Positions 1-8,651 of a stretch of 64,000 nt of DNA are shown here, piece by piece. Origin of the DNA: Pseudomonas sp. MN1F (GTDB taxonomy: Bacteria > Pseudomonadota > Gammaproteobacteria > Pseudomonadales > Pseudomonadaceae). Below the pieces are notes generated by a model, which did not search any database, had not been told where the DNA came from, and was given only the letters and a program-made list of their open reading frames with translations. Location: the NCBI RefSeq assembly GCF_009391885.1, contig NZ_VZII01000042.1, forward strand, positions 1-64,000, read 5' to 3'. The position numbers and the translations under genes are program-made. How positions within the stretch are numbered: position 1 is the first letter of the stretch; the number at the start of each line of letters is the position of its first letter.

Positions 1-89
1 TCTTGGTGACGAAACAGTGAAGTCGCCTGGTCTCTCGACTTGATGGTACGCAGGTGGCTGCCCTGATAGAAGTTCTGGTGAATGGTCAC
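1..89 (-). CDS. 5' end of an unidentified gene cut by the window edge
   Basis: A GTG codon at 89-87 opens a minus-strand frame that stays free of stops to the window edge (29 codons). A good ribosome binding site, GAGGA, sits 7 bases upstream of the GTG (plus-strand positions 97-101). The visible peptide begins (M)TIHQNFYQGSHL and is rich in basic and polar residues; I do not recognise a family. It would be divergent from the DUF2780 gene at 326, and the 236 bases between them hold no other convincing gene and would carry both promoters. Because only 29 codons are visible, it could also be a chance open frame. Confidence 0.35.
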   Translation of the reverse strand, partial: MTIHQNFYQGSHLRTIKSRDQATSLFRHQ

Positions 90-325
90 TCGTCTATCCT
101 CGTGTATGCGTTTGACCTGCCACTCGACGGGTAGGTGTTGGTTTCCAGTGTCTGTTGGTTTGGATCAACGCTACAACTGGCAGAAATGCTAGGTCGATAC
201 GGTACGTTCGCTGTCAGGCAGGTAGGTGAGCCGCGTACACCCGATGCATGGCCAGGAACAAACCTTGTTCCAATCAGTCGAAGTCCTCGTTTCCCAGGCC
301 ATCCCGGCCGACGAGGTCCCTCCCG

Positions 326-898
326 ATGAAAGCATTCACCCTGGCAACCCTGATGACCCTGGCCGCAAGCCCGGTGTTCGCCTTCAACCTCAGCGACGCC
401 GCCAACGCCGTCTCCTCCATGCAGAACCAGCAGCAAGGCCAGGTACAGGCACCCGAAGGGCAGGCCAACCTGCTCAACACCCTGGGCAGCCAGCTGAACA
501 TCACCCCCGAACAGGCCGTGGGCGGGGCAGGGGCCATGCTGGGGCTGGCGCGCAATAACCTCAGCAGCGACGACTATGGCCAACTGACCAAGGCCGTGCC
601 GGGCCTGGACCTGCTGTCGGGCGCCAATGCCCTGGGCGGGCTGAGCGGGTTGGGTGAATTGCTGGGCAACGACAAGGGCAGCCAGTCGGCCCTGGACAAG
701 GCGCTGGGCAACGATGTGCAGAATCGCAGCGACCTGGACAGTGCGTTCAAGGCGCTGGGGATGGATACCGGGATGATCGGGCAGTTTGCGCCGTTGATTC
801 TGCAGTATCTGGGGCAGCAGGGGATTGCCGGGTCGTTGTTGCAGAATCTGGGAGGTTTGTGGACTACACCGGCGCCGTTGACCCAACCTTCGGTCTGA
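326..898 (+). CDS. Secreted DUF2780 (VcgC/VcgE-like) protein
   Basis: This 190-residue protein has a clear Sec signal peptide at its N terminus (MKAFTLATLMTLAASPVFA, cleavage near residue 19). The mature part is rich in Gln, Asn, Gly and Leu and contains the pattern of the DUF2780 family (QLNITPEQAVGGAGAMLGLA, then a second Gly/Leu-rich helix region ending in QYLGQQGIAGSLLQNL). The frame is open further upstream to 248, but the ATG at 326 is chosen because it puts the signal peptide at the N terminus. Family members are periplasmic or secreted proteins of unknown function. It is monocistronic and followed by a REP element. The family call is from recognised sequence pattern only. Confidence 0.75.
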   Translation: MKAFTLATLMTLAASPVFAFNLSDAANAVSSMQNQQQGQVQAPEGQANLLNTLGSQLNITPEQAVGGAGAMLGLARNNLSSDDYGQLTKAVPGLDLLSGANALGGLSGLGELLGNDKGSQSALDKALGNDVQNRSDLDSAFKALGMDTGMIGQFAPLILQYLGQQGIAGSLLQNLGGLWTTPAPLTQPSV

Positions 899-916
899 TG
901 ATTCTTTAGCGCCAGT

Positions 917-953
917 GCCGGCCCTGTCGCCGGCAAGCCGGCTCCCACAGGGG
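917..953. repeat. REP element
   Basis: The spacer between the convergent DUF2780 gene and the permease gene carries a copy of the P. putida-type REP: a GC-rich imperfect hairpin (GCCGGC..GCCGGC) followed by GGCTCCCACAGGG. A second degenerate half follows at about 960-985 (GCGGGAGCGGCC). REPs lie between genes and can fold as hairpins, so it may also act as a bidirectional 3' end. Confidence 0.7.
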
Positions 954-983
954 GTGTACCTGCGGGAGCGGCCCTGCGTCCGG

Positions 984-2333
984 TCAGGCAGCTTCGCTGA
1001 AGTCCACCAGGCGCACCCGACGGCGGAAACCGGCGGTCAGTACCGCCAGGTATGCCAGGCCAAACGCAAACCAGCACAGCCCAATCACCAACGTCAGCGC
1101 CGACAGGCTGGTCCATAGCCACAGGGTCAACCCCAGCCCCACCAGCGGCACCAGGCCATAGCACAGCAACCCCTTGAGGTTACGCTGGGCGCCATCATCC
1201 ATCAGGTGCGTCTTCACCACCGCCAGGTTCACCGCCGAAAATGCCACCAGCGCACCGAAGCTGATCAGCGAGGCGAGGGTAGCGAGGTCGATCACCAACG
1301 CCAGCAGCGAGAACGCTGACACCAGCGCAATGGCAAATACTGGCGTGCCAAAGCGTGGCGACAGGTAGCCAAAGCTACGCCGTGGCAGCACGTTGTCACG
1401 CCCCATGGTGAACAGGATGCGCGACACCGCCGCCTGCGAGGCCAGCGCCGAGCCCAGGCTGCCGGCAACGTAAGCTGCCGTGAAGAAGTTGGCCAGGAAC
1501 TGCCCGCCCGCCTTGAACATCACTTCGTTGGCCGCCGCATCGGCATTGGCGAAGGTGGTGCCCGGCATCACCAGTTGGCTGACGTAGGCCAGTACGGTGA
1601 ACAGCACGCCGGCAAACAGGGTGGTGAGGATGATTGCCCGTGGCACGTCGCGGCGGGCGTCGCGGCATTCTTCGGCCAGGGTCGAGACGGCGTCGAAGCC
1701 GAGGAACGACAGGCACAGCACCGCAGCACCCGCCATGATCGCGCCGAAGCCCGGCTTGGAGCCATCGCCCAGCAGTGGCGACAGCAGGTCCAGCGGCTGG
1801 CCGGCCAGCGATTGGCACGACAGCGCGACGAACACCACGATGAAGACGATCTGCGCCCCGACGATCAAGTTACTGGTCTTGGCCACCGAATGGATGCCGA
1901 CCACGTTGAGCACCGTTACCAGCACGATCGAGGCCAGGGCAATGGACCACGCCGGGATGGCCGGGAAAGCGATGTTGAGGAACAGGCCGATCAACAGGTA
2001 ATTGATCATCGGCAGGAACAGGTAGTCGAGCAGCAGCGACCAGCCGGCGAGAAAGCCGACGTTGGGGCCGAAGGCCATGTTGGTGTAGGAGTACGCCGAA
2101 CCCGCAACCGGGAAGCGCTTGACCATGAAGCTGTAGGACGCGGCGGTGAACAGCATGGCTACCAGGGTGACCATGTAGGCGCTGGCGGTGCGGCCACCGG
2201 TGAGTTCGGTGACGATGCCGTAGGTGGTGAAGATGGTCAGCGGGACCATGTACACCAGGCCGAAGAACACCAGGGCGGGGAGGCCGAGGACACGGCGAAG
2301 TTGGGCGGAGTTGGAGCTGGGTGGGTTGGCCAT
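984..2333 (-). CDS. APC-family permease, PlaP/PuuP-like (amine or amino acid importer)
   Basis: A 449-residue inner-membrane transporter with about 12 hydrophobic segments. It is of the APC superfamily: the N-terminal part has the substrate-binding helix-1 region (MVPLTIFTTYGIVTELTGG) and the Gly/Ser-rich helix (RFPVAGSAYSYTNMAFGP). The central part has LCLSFLGFDAVSTLAEE, typical of the group. The overall pattern is close to E. coli PlaP (YeeF) and PuuP, which are putrescine:H+ symporters, so a polyamine or related amine is the best guess; the substrate is inferred. No catabolic genes adjoin it. It starts at the ATG 2333, is convergent with the DUF2780 gene, and its upstream region (2334-2450) is AT-rich and probably holds its promoter. 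Confidence 0.8.
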   Translation of the reverse strand: MANPPSSNSAQLRRVLGLPALVFFGLVYMVPLTIFTTYGIVTELTGGRTASAYMVTLVAMLFTAASYSFMVKRFPVAGSAYSYTNMAFGPNVGFLAGWSLLLDYLFLPMINYLLIGLFLNIAFPAIPAWSIALASIVLVTVLNVVGIHSVAKTSNLIVGAQIVFIVVFVALSCQSLAGQPLDLLSPLLGDGSKPGFGAIMAGAAVLCLSFLGFDAVSTLAEECRDARRDVPRAIILTTLFAGVLFTVLAYVSQLVMPGTTFANADAAANEVMFKAGGQFLANFFTAAYVAGSLGSALASQAAVSRILFTMGRDNVLPRRSFGYLSPRFGTPVFAIALVSAFSLLALVIDLATLASLISFGALVAFSAVNLAVVKTHLMDDGAQRNLKGLLCYGLVPLVGLGLTLWLWTSLSALTLVIGLCWFAFGLAYLAVLTAGFRRRVRLVDFSEAA

Positions 2334-2456
2334 CGATCGATCCAGGCATTTTTGTAGTTGTGCTTTGGTCGATTTTTATCCACTTGGGTGGGTGATGACA
2401 AAAAAGTATTACTTATTCTGATTATTAGCCTGGATTTTAATTGGAGCTTTGCAGTG

Positions 2457-2538
2457 CCTGTAGCGGCCTCTCGCGGATAAATCCGCTCCTACAGGAATCG
2501 CTACCCGTAGGAGCGGATTTATCCGCGAGAGGCCAGTG
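2457..2538. repeat. Pair of inverted REP elements (BIME)
   Basis: Two inverted copies of the REP face each other: CTCTCGCGGATAAATCCGCT on the left and its reverse complement on the right, separated by about 12 bases. The arms are nearly perfect (GGCCTCTCGCGGATAAATCC / GGATTTATCCGCGAGAGGCC), so the unit can form one long cruciform. It lies between the permease promoter region and the 3' end of the acyltransferase gene. Confidence 0.85.
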
Positions 2539-2553
2539 CAGGCATTGAAGATC

Positions 2554-3441
2554 TCAGCGCATTTGCGCACGCAGTTGCTCAATCCGCTGGTCCTTCTCCA
2601 GCCACAACTGGTTCACCCAGGCCTGCACGGTCTGGCGGAACGCAGGGTCATTCTCGTAATCCCCATCCCACAAGGCCGGGTCCAGCTCACGCACCTGAAT
2701 ATCGATAATCACCCGGCTGATGCTGCCATTGAGCAAGGCCCAGAACCCCGGCGCCTGGTTGCCGGGATAGACGATGGTCACGTCCAGCAGCGCATCCAGC
2801 TGCTCGCCCAGCGCCGCCAGCACGAACGCCACGCCACCAGCCTTGGGCTTGAGCAGGTAGCGATAGGGCGATTGCTGCTCGCGGTGCTTGGCCTCGGTGA
2901 AGCGGGTGCCTTCGAGGTAGTTGACCACGGTTACCGGCTGGCGCTTGAACAGCTCGCAGGCGGCCTTGGTGATCTCCAGGTCCTTGCCCTTGAGCTCCGG
3001 GTGCTTTTCAAGAAACGCCTTGCTGTAGCGCTTCATGAACGGGTAATCGAGGCCCCACCAGGCCAAGCCCAGCAGCGGTACCCAGATCAGCTCCTTCTTG
3101 AGGAAGAACTTGAAGAACGGCGTGCGGCGGTTGAGGCTTTCGATCAGCGCCGGGATGTCGACCCAGGTCTGGTGGTTGCTGACAGCCAGGTAAGAGGTGT
3201 CCCTGCGCAGGTTCTCGACCCCGCGGATGTCCCACTGCGTAGGAATGCACAGGGCGAAGATGGCCTTGTCGATTTCCGACCAGGTCTCGGCCACCCACAT
3301 CACCGCCCACGAGGCATAGTCGCGCCCACGGCCTGGCAGCACCAGCTTGAGCAGGGCGAAGACCAGCAGCGGGCAGATCAACACCACGGTGTTGAGCAGC
3401 AGCAGGGTGGTCGTGAGAATGCCGGTAAACAGGCGACGCAT
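2554..3441 (-). CDS. PlsC-type membrane acyltransferase (YihG-like)
   Basis: A 295-residue inner-membrane acyltransferase of the lysophosphatidic acid acyltransferase (PlsC) fold. It has an N-terminal transmembrane segment (residues 5-36), the catalytic HX4D motif as NHQTWVD (His90, Asp95), and the acceptor-binding EGTR motif (residues 177-180). The spacing and the long C-terminal extension match the YihG/YihG-like branch rather than PlsC itself. It probably transfers acyl groups to a lysophospholipid; the real acceptor is not known. The gene is single, with its own promoter region shared with the divergent gene at 3624. The start ATG at 3441 is chosen because it immediately precedes the membrane helix. 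Confidence 0.8.
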   Translation of the reverse strand: MRRLFTGILTTTLLLLNTVVLICPLLVFALLKLVLPGRGRDYASWAVMWVAETWSEIDKAIFALCIPTQWDIRGVENLRRDTSYLAVSNHQTWVDIPALIESLNRRTPFFKFFLKKELIWVPLLGLAWWGLDYPFMKRYSKAFLEKHPELKGKDLEITKAACELFKRQPVTVVNYLEGTRFTEAKHREQQSPYRYLLKPKAGGVAFVLAALGEQLDALLDVTIVYPGNQAPGFWALLNGSISRVIIDIQVRELDPALWDGDYENDPAFRQTVQAWVNQLWLEKDQRIEQLRAQMR

Positions 3442-3623
3442 AAGGAAACTCTTGTTGTGGGAAATTAGCAGGGCGCAATGATAAGCAGCGCCGGGGTCTA
3501 CGCCAAATGTCCAATGCCCGATGGTGGGGACAAATGTTTCACAACATGTTGGTTAGGCTTGTGACAGCGAACCTATTCAGCCAGTGCAGTCTAAGCACTG
3601 ACCCTTTTCAAGGAAGCCTGCCT

Positions 3624-4124
3624 GTGAAATCTCTGCTTGCCCTGTTATCGCTGTTGGCGTTGCCGGTGATGGCTGCCGAACCCACGCTGTATGGCCGTTA
3701 CGAGAAGATCAAGTTGCCCGAGCTTGGCCAGACCCTGGAGGCCAAGATGGACACCGGTGCCTGGACTGCCTCGCTGTCGGCCAAGGATATCGAGCTGTTC
3801 ACCCGCGATGGCGAGGAGTGGGTACGGTTCCGCCTGGCCACCAAGGACTCCGACGGCAAGGTCTATGAGCACCAGGTCTCGCGCATCAGCAAGATCAAGG
3901 GCCGTGTCGATGATGAAGAAGAGGGTGATGCGCCGGAGAGTTCCAAGCGGCCGGTGGTCGACCTGGAGATGTGCCTGGGTGGCGTGAAGCGCACCATGGA
4001 GGTCAACCTGGTGGACCGCAGCCACTTCAACTACCCGTTGCTGATTGGCTCCAAGGCGCTGCGCCAGTTCAAGGCGGCAGTCAACCCGGCCAAGAAGTTT
4101 ACTGCGGGCAGTCCTGACTGCTGA
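3624..4124 (+). CDS. Exported retropepsin-like (RimB/'ATP-dependent zinc protease' family) protein
   Basis: A 166-residue protein with a signal peptide (residues 1-18, ending VMA|A). The mature part is a single retropepsin-like domain: the aspartic-protease motif KMDTGAWTASLSA (Asp43-Thr44-Gly45) is followed by beta-rich sequence and LLIGSKALRQF near the C terminus. Relatives are annotated as ATP-dependent zinc protease or RimK-linked RimB-type proteins, but the motif is that of an aspartic peptidase, and the export signal argues for a periplasmic role. The GTG start at 3624 is chosen: AGGAAG lies 7 bases upstream and the signal peptide begins there, although the frame is open upstream to 3507. 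Substrate unknown. Confidence 0.7.
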   Translation: MKSLLALLSLLALPVMAAEPTLYGRYEKIKLPELGQTLEAKMDTGAWTASLSAKDIELFTRDGEEWVRFRLATKDSDGKVYEHQVSRISKIKGRVDDEEEGDAPESSKRPVVDLEMCLGGVKRTMEVNLVDRSHFNYPLLIGSKALRQFKAAVNPAKKFTAGSPDC

Positions 4125-4131
4125 ATTTGAT

Positions 4132-4240
4132 GTGGGCCTTACCGGCCCTTTCGCGGGTAAACCCGCTGCCACAGGTACTGCACAGCCCTTGAAGCCTGTG
4201 CCGTTCCTGTGGCAGCGGGTTTACCCGCGAAGAGGCCCTT
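4132..4240. repeat. Pair of inverted REP elements (BIME)
   Basis: Two REP copies in inverted orientation: CTTTCGCGGGTAAACCCGCT near 4149 and its near-complement AGCGGGTTTACCCGCGAAGA near 4215. Between them a shorter inverted repeat (CACAGG..CCTGTG) is present. The element fills the spacer between two convergent genes and its right edge touches the GST stop codon. Confidence 0.85.
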
Positions 4241-4863
4241 CAGGCCACCGGAGCGGTAGCTACCATCGACGGCCGCTTGGCCGCCTCGGCATACCACGCC
4301 GCCAAGCCAGGCTGGCGCTCACGCCAGCCGAACTCTGGCTGACGCAGGTCCAGATACCCTAGCGCACAGGCCAAGCCGATTGCCGCAAGATCGAACCCGG
4401 ACGCCAGCTCGGCCAGGTGCTCCTGCTCAAGGTTGGCCAGGCTGCGGCGAATCTTCTCGGCCTGCGCTTCGAGCCAGCCATCCCAGCGCTTGGCTTCAGG
4501 CCGCAGGAAGCTCTCATAGCGGCTCGACACCGCCGCATCCATGATCGCATCGGCCTGCGAGGCCAGGGTCATGCGCCGCCAGCGCGCCGAACCCTCGCGC
4601 GGCAGCAGCGGCAAGCCGACATGCTGCAGGTCGAGGTACTCGCAGATCACCCGGCTGTCGTGCAGCACGGTGCCGTCTTCCAGGCGCAGGGCCGGGATCT
4701 TGCCGATCGGGTTGTCGTGGTTGAGCTGCTCGTCGCCGTTCACCGGGCTGATGTTCACCGGCTGTAGCGCGACACGGTCAAGCTGGCCAGTCTCGTGCAG
4801 CACCACCATGACCTTGCGCACGAAGGGCGACAGCGGCGAGTGGAACAGGGTCATCGTGCTCAT
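4240..4863 (-). CDS. Glutathione S-transferase family protein
   Basis: A 207-residue cytosolic GST. The N-terminal thioredoxin fold (about residues 3-80) has the Ser-type motif FHSPLSPFVRKV and the cis-proline and glutathione-binding segment GKIPALRLEDGTVLHDSRVI. The C-terminal helical domain covers residues 90-200. It stops 3 bases before msrA's reading frame begins downstream of it in transcription order: msrA ends at 4867 and this gene starts at 4863, so the two are very likely one transcript. The pairing with msrA suggests a role in thiol or oxidative-stress chemistry; the substrate is unknown. The ATG at 4863 is used; an in-frame ATG three codons later is possible. Confidence 0.85.
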   Translation of the reverse strand: MSTMTLFHSPLSPFVRKVMVVLHETGQLDRVALQPVNISPVNGDEQLNHDNPIGKIPALRLEDGTVLHDSRVICEYLDLQHVGLPLLPREGSARWRRMTLASQADAIMDAAVSSRYESFLRPEAKRWDGWLEAQAEKIRRSLANLEQEHLAELASGFDLAAIGLACALGYLDLRQPEFGWRERQPGLAAWYAEAAKRPSMVATAPVA

Positions 4864-4866
4864 GGT

Positions 4867-5535
<669 letters not shown>

Positions 5536-5570
5536 GGCTGTTCCTCTGTATGTCAGTTGAATTCGGGTTG

Positions 5571-5636
5571 GCCCCATCGCGGATAAATCCGCGCCTACAG
5601 GGATTGCGTAGGAGCGGATTTATCCGCGATGAGGCT
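5571..5636. repeat. Pair of inverted REP elements
   Basis: Two compact inverted REP copies (CATCGCGGATAAATCCGCGC and GCGGATTTATCCGCGATGAG) upstream of msrA and downstream of the GGDEF-EAL gene. Same sequence class as the pair at 2457-2538. Confidence 0.85.
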
Positions 5637-5673
5637 CGAATGGGATCTAGTGTGCCCGACCTTGAAGCAGCTG

Positions 5674-8358
5674 TCAGGCCATTGGACCGCGCGGGTAGCG
5701 CTTGAGTTTTTCTTCAAGCTCCCGGCCCGGTATCGGCCGGTCGAACAGGTAGCCCTGGCCGACGTCGCAGCGGTGCCTGCGCAGGAACGCCAGCTGCTCC
5801 GGCGTTTCGATCCCTTCGGCCACTACCTTGAGCTTGAGGTTGTGGGCCATGGCCACCACCGCCGAGGTGATTTCCATGTCGTCCTGGTTGTCGGGGATCT
5901 CGTTGATGAAGCTGCGGTCGATCTTGATGATGTCGATCGGGAATTTCTTCAGGTAGCTCAACGACGAATAGCCGGTGCCGAAGTCGTCCATGGCCAGGGT
6001 CAGGCCCAGGGCCTTGAGCTCATCGAGCTGGCGGTGGGTGTCTTCGGTGGCTTCCAGCAGCAGGCCTTCGGTCAGCTCCAGCTCCAGCAGGTGCGGCGGC
6101 AGGCCTTCTTCCTTGAGGATCGAGCCGATCGAGGCCACCAGGTCAGGGTCGGAGAACTGCTTGGGCGACAGGTTGATGGCCACGTGCAGGCAGCCCATGC
6201 CAGCTTCCTGCAGCTGCTGGCTCATGCGGCACGACTGGCGCACCACCCACTTGCCGATGGGAATGATCAGGCCGGTTTCTTCGGCCACGCTGATGAACTG
6301 GTCCGGGCGGATCATGCCGCGTTCGGGGTGGTTCCAGCGCAGCAGCGCCTCCAGGCCTAGCAGGCGGCCGCTGCGCAGGCACAGCTTGGGCTGGTAGAAC
6401 ACCTCCAGCTCGTTCTGGGTCAGGGCGCGGCGCAGGTTGTTCTCGACGAACAGCTTGTAGCTGGCTTCGGCGTTGAGCACTTCGGTGAACACCTGCACCT
6501 GGTGCTTGCCGTTGGCCTTGGCCTTGTGCAGGGCAAGGCCGGCGTTTTTCATCAGGGTGGTCGGGTCGCTGCCGTGCAGCGGCGCGCAGGCCAGGCCCAC
6601 CGAGGCGGTAACGTTGATCAGCTGGTTGTCGACGAACATCGGCTTGTCGAGGGTACGCAGTAATTGCAGGGCAACGCCCTGGCCGTCTTCCAGGCTGGTG
6701 TCGTCGAGCAGCACGGCAAACTCGTTGCTGGCGAAACGGGCAAGCACGCCGTTTACGCTCAAACTGTTGCGCAGGCGCCGGGCCAGGCTGATCAGCAGCT
6801 TGTCGCCGGTCTGGTGGCCGAGGCTGTCGTTGATCCGCTTGAAGTTGTCGATGTCCACCAGCAGCAGGCAGATCGGGTTCTCGCTGTCGCGGGCGAAGCG
6901 CTCGTCGAGCTTGCGGATGAACGCCGGGCGGTTGCCGAGGTTGGTCAGGTTGTCGGTATAGGCCAGGCGCTCGATGCGCTGCTGGGCCAGCTTGGTCTGG
7001 GTGACGTCTTCGTAGATACCGATGTAGTGAGTCAGCTCACGGTTGTCGCCATACACCTTGGAGATCGACAGCTGCCCCCAGTAGGGCTCGAGGCTTTTGC
7101 GCCGGCTCTTGAACTCGCCCTGCCAGCTGTTGCCCATGGCCAGGCTCGACGGCGAGTCGAACAGCAGTTCGCTGAGGTTTTCCAAGGCTGGCAGCTCGGC
7201 CAGGTGGTGGCCCTGGACTTCCTCGGTGCTGTACTGGGTAATGGCCGTGAAGCTTGGGTTGACGTACTCCACCACACCGTCGCGGTTGACCAGCAGAAAG
7301 GCGCTGGCGCTCTGTTCCACGGCCCGCTGGAACAGGTGCAGGGCGCTGGCGGCAGTGCGCCGGTTGTGGTTGGTGATGACCTGGGCGAACTGGTCGGCCA
7401 GCTCACCGGCAAAGGCGATTTCATCGGACTGCCAGGCGCGCGGCTGGCCGGTCTGCTCCAGGCACAACACGCCGACCACCTGGCCATCGACGCGGATACT
7501 GGCGTCGAGCATGGCGTTGTTGTCGGCATACAGGCTCTCGGCCAAGTCACGGGTCCGAGGGTCGTGATTGGCGTTGTGCGCGTCGATGGCACGGCTGGCA
7601 TGCAGGGCTTCCAGGTAGTCCGGGAAGCGGCTGGCATCGATCGGTTCGGGCAGGCGGTGCGCCTGCTCGTCGCGCAGCCAGGCGCTGATCGGCTCCAGGC
7701 GCTGGTCGTCCAGATGCCAGATGCTGGCGCTGTCGACCTTGTAGATTTCGCAGGCGCTGCGGGTGATCAGCTGGGCCGCTTCGAGCAGCGAGTTCCCGGC
7801 GCTGTAGCGCTGGCGGGCCAGGCGCAGGATGAGGTCCTGCTGGGCACGCACGCGTTCCAGGTGCTCAAGCTGTTCTTGCTGGGCACGCTGGTTGATCTGC
7901 AGGGCCAGCTGCAGGCGATTGTTGCGCGATTCCAGGTCGTTGGTGTCGAGGTCGCTGTCGTCTTCGTCGTCGAGCACCGTCAGGAAGCCGCGCAGCAGCT
8001 GGCGGTTGTGCTGCTTGAACGCCTCGCCGGCTTCCAGCAGGCGCAGCGCGCGGGCCTGGGTATGCAGGGTGTAGCGCACGCGGTAGTAGCCACGGTTGCT
8101 CAGTTGCAGCTGGATTTCATCGTGCAGCCGGTAGCGAGCCTCGGGCTCCATCAGGCTGGCGTAGGGCGAATCGATCAGTGCGCACAGCTCGGAAGCGGGC
8201 AGGCCAAACTGGCGATCGCAGGCCGGGTCGAGGTAGAGCATCGCCCAGTTGGCTTCGTTCAGCCTTTCGAAACGCAGCATGCCGAGCCGCGAGGGCACGG
8301 GAAGCTGCGTGACGACCTCGGCCGCCACACGGCTGGCGGCATCGGGTTGGCTTTTCAT
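5674..8358 (-). CDS. GAF-PAS-GGDEF-EAL protein (c-di-GMP phosphodiesterase candidate)
   Basis: About 894 residues. In order: an N-terminal region with PAS-like character (about 20-150), a GAF domain (about 190-330), a PAS domain (about 340-460), a GGDEF domain (about 470-630) and an EAL domain (about 640-890). The GGDEF signature is degenerate: RFASNEFAVLL replaces R(Y/F)GGDEF (near residue 543), so cyclase activity is unlikely. The EAL domain keeps GLEALLRW, the DDFGTGYSSL loop and the VKLKVVAEGIET-type end, consistent with active phosphodiesterase. No transmembrane segment is seen, so it is cytosolic. By analogy, the dead GGDEF may bind GTP and tune the EAL. The start is uncertain: the ATG at 8358 is chosen; the frame is open to 8457 without a good ribosome site anywhere. 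Confidence 0.85.
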   Translation of the reverse strand: MKSQPDAASRVAAEVVTQLPVPSRLGMLRFERLNEANWAMLYLDPACDRQFGLPASELCALIDSPYASLMEPEARYRLHDEIQLQLSNRGYYRVRYTLHTQARALRLLEAGEAFKQHNRQLLRGFLTVLDDEDDSDLDTNDLESRNNRLQLALQINQRAQQEQLEHLERVRAQQDLILRLARQRYSAGNSLLEAAQLITRSACEIYKVDSASIWHLDDQRLEPISAWLRDEQAHRLPEPIDASRFPDYLEALHASRAIDAHNANHDPRTRDLAESLYADNNAMLDASIRVDGQVVGVLCLEQTGQPRAWQSDEIAFAGELADQFAQVITNHNRRTAASALHLFQRAVEQSASAFLLVNRDGVVEYVNPSFTAITQYSTEEVQGHHLAELPALENLSELLFDSPSSLAMGNSWQGEFKSRRKSLEPYWGQLSISKVYGDNRELTHYIGIYEDVTQTKLAQQRIERLAYTDNLTNLGNRPAFIRKLDERFARDSENPICLLLVDIDNFKRINDSLGHQTGDKLLISLARRLRNSLSVNGVLARFASNEFAVLLDDTSLEDGQGVALQLLRTLDKPMFVDNQLINVTASVGLACAPLHGSDPTTLMKNAGLALHKAKANGKHQVQVFTEVLNAEASYKLFVENNLRRALTQNELEVFYQPKLCLRSGRLLGLEALLRWNHPERGMIRPDQFISVAEETGLIIPIGKWVVRQSCRMSQQLQEAGMGCLHVAINLSPKQFSDPDLVASIGSILKEEGLPPHLLELELTEGLLLEATEDTHRQLDELKALGLTLAMDDFGTGYSSLSYLKKFPIDIIKIDRSFINEIPDNQDDMEITSAVVAMAHNLKLKVVAEGIETPEQLAFLRRHRCDVGQGYLFDRPIPGRELEEKLKRYPRGPMA

Positions 8359-8558
8359 CGAAGACTCGCTTGAAGGGGGACGCGGCCTGGGCGGCGGCGC
8401 ATCTGGCAAGGTTGCATCATGTCCCTGAGGCTGGCAAGCGGCCATGAGGGCTGTCATGTATATGTTTTCGGCCGCTGGGCTGAAATCCTTAGGCGGCAGT
8501 TGGATTATTGGGGGCGGGCGGCGCTCGATCTCCCAGGCGCTAAAACACTACAGGCGGA

Positions 8559-8588
8559 CAAAAAAAAGCCCCGCCAACTGGCGGGGTT
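8559..8588 (-). terminator. Rho-independent terminator of aceEF
   Basis: On the minus strand, CCCCGCC AGTT GGCGGGGC is followed directly by a run of eight T. It lies about 65 bases past the aceF stop, in the sense expected for the aceEF transcript. Confidence 0.9.
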
Positions 8589-8618
8589 GAGGTACGAGCG
8601 TGGCAGCTCGAAAAGATT

Positions 8619-8643
8619 ACTGCCCCTCGCAAGGAGGGGCAGT
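8619..8643 (-). terminator. Second hairpin downstream of aceF
   Basis: A perfect 10-bp stem, ACTGCCCCTC / GAGGGGCAGT, with a 5-base loop lies between the aceF stop and the main terminator. On the minus strand it is followed by AATCTTTT. It may be an auxiliary terminator or a 3'-end stabiliser in tandem with the hairpin at 8559-8588. Confidence 0.65.
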
Positions 8644-8651
8644 GTGCCGCC

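Noticed and set aside
178..195. A sigma-54-like sequence (TGGCAGAAATGCTA) upstream of the DUF2780 gene
   Set aside because: The GG and GC dinucleotides are 7 bases apart, not the 10 required for a -24/-12 promoter.
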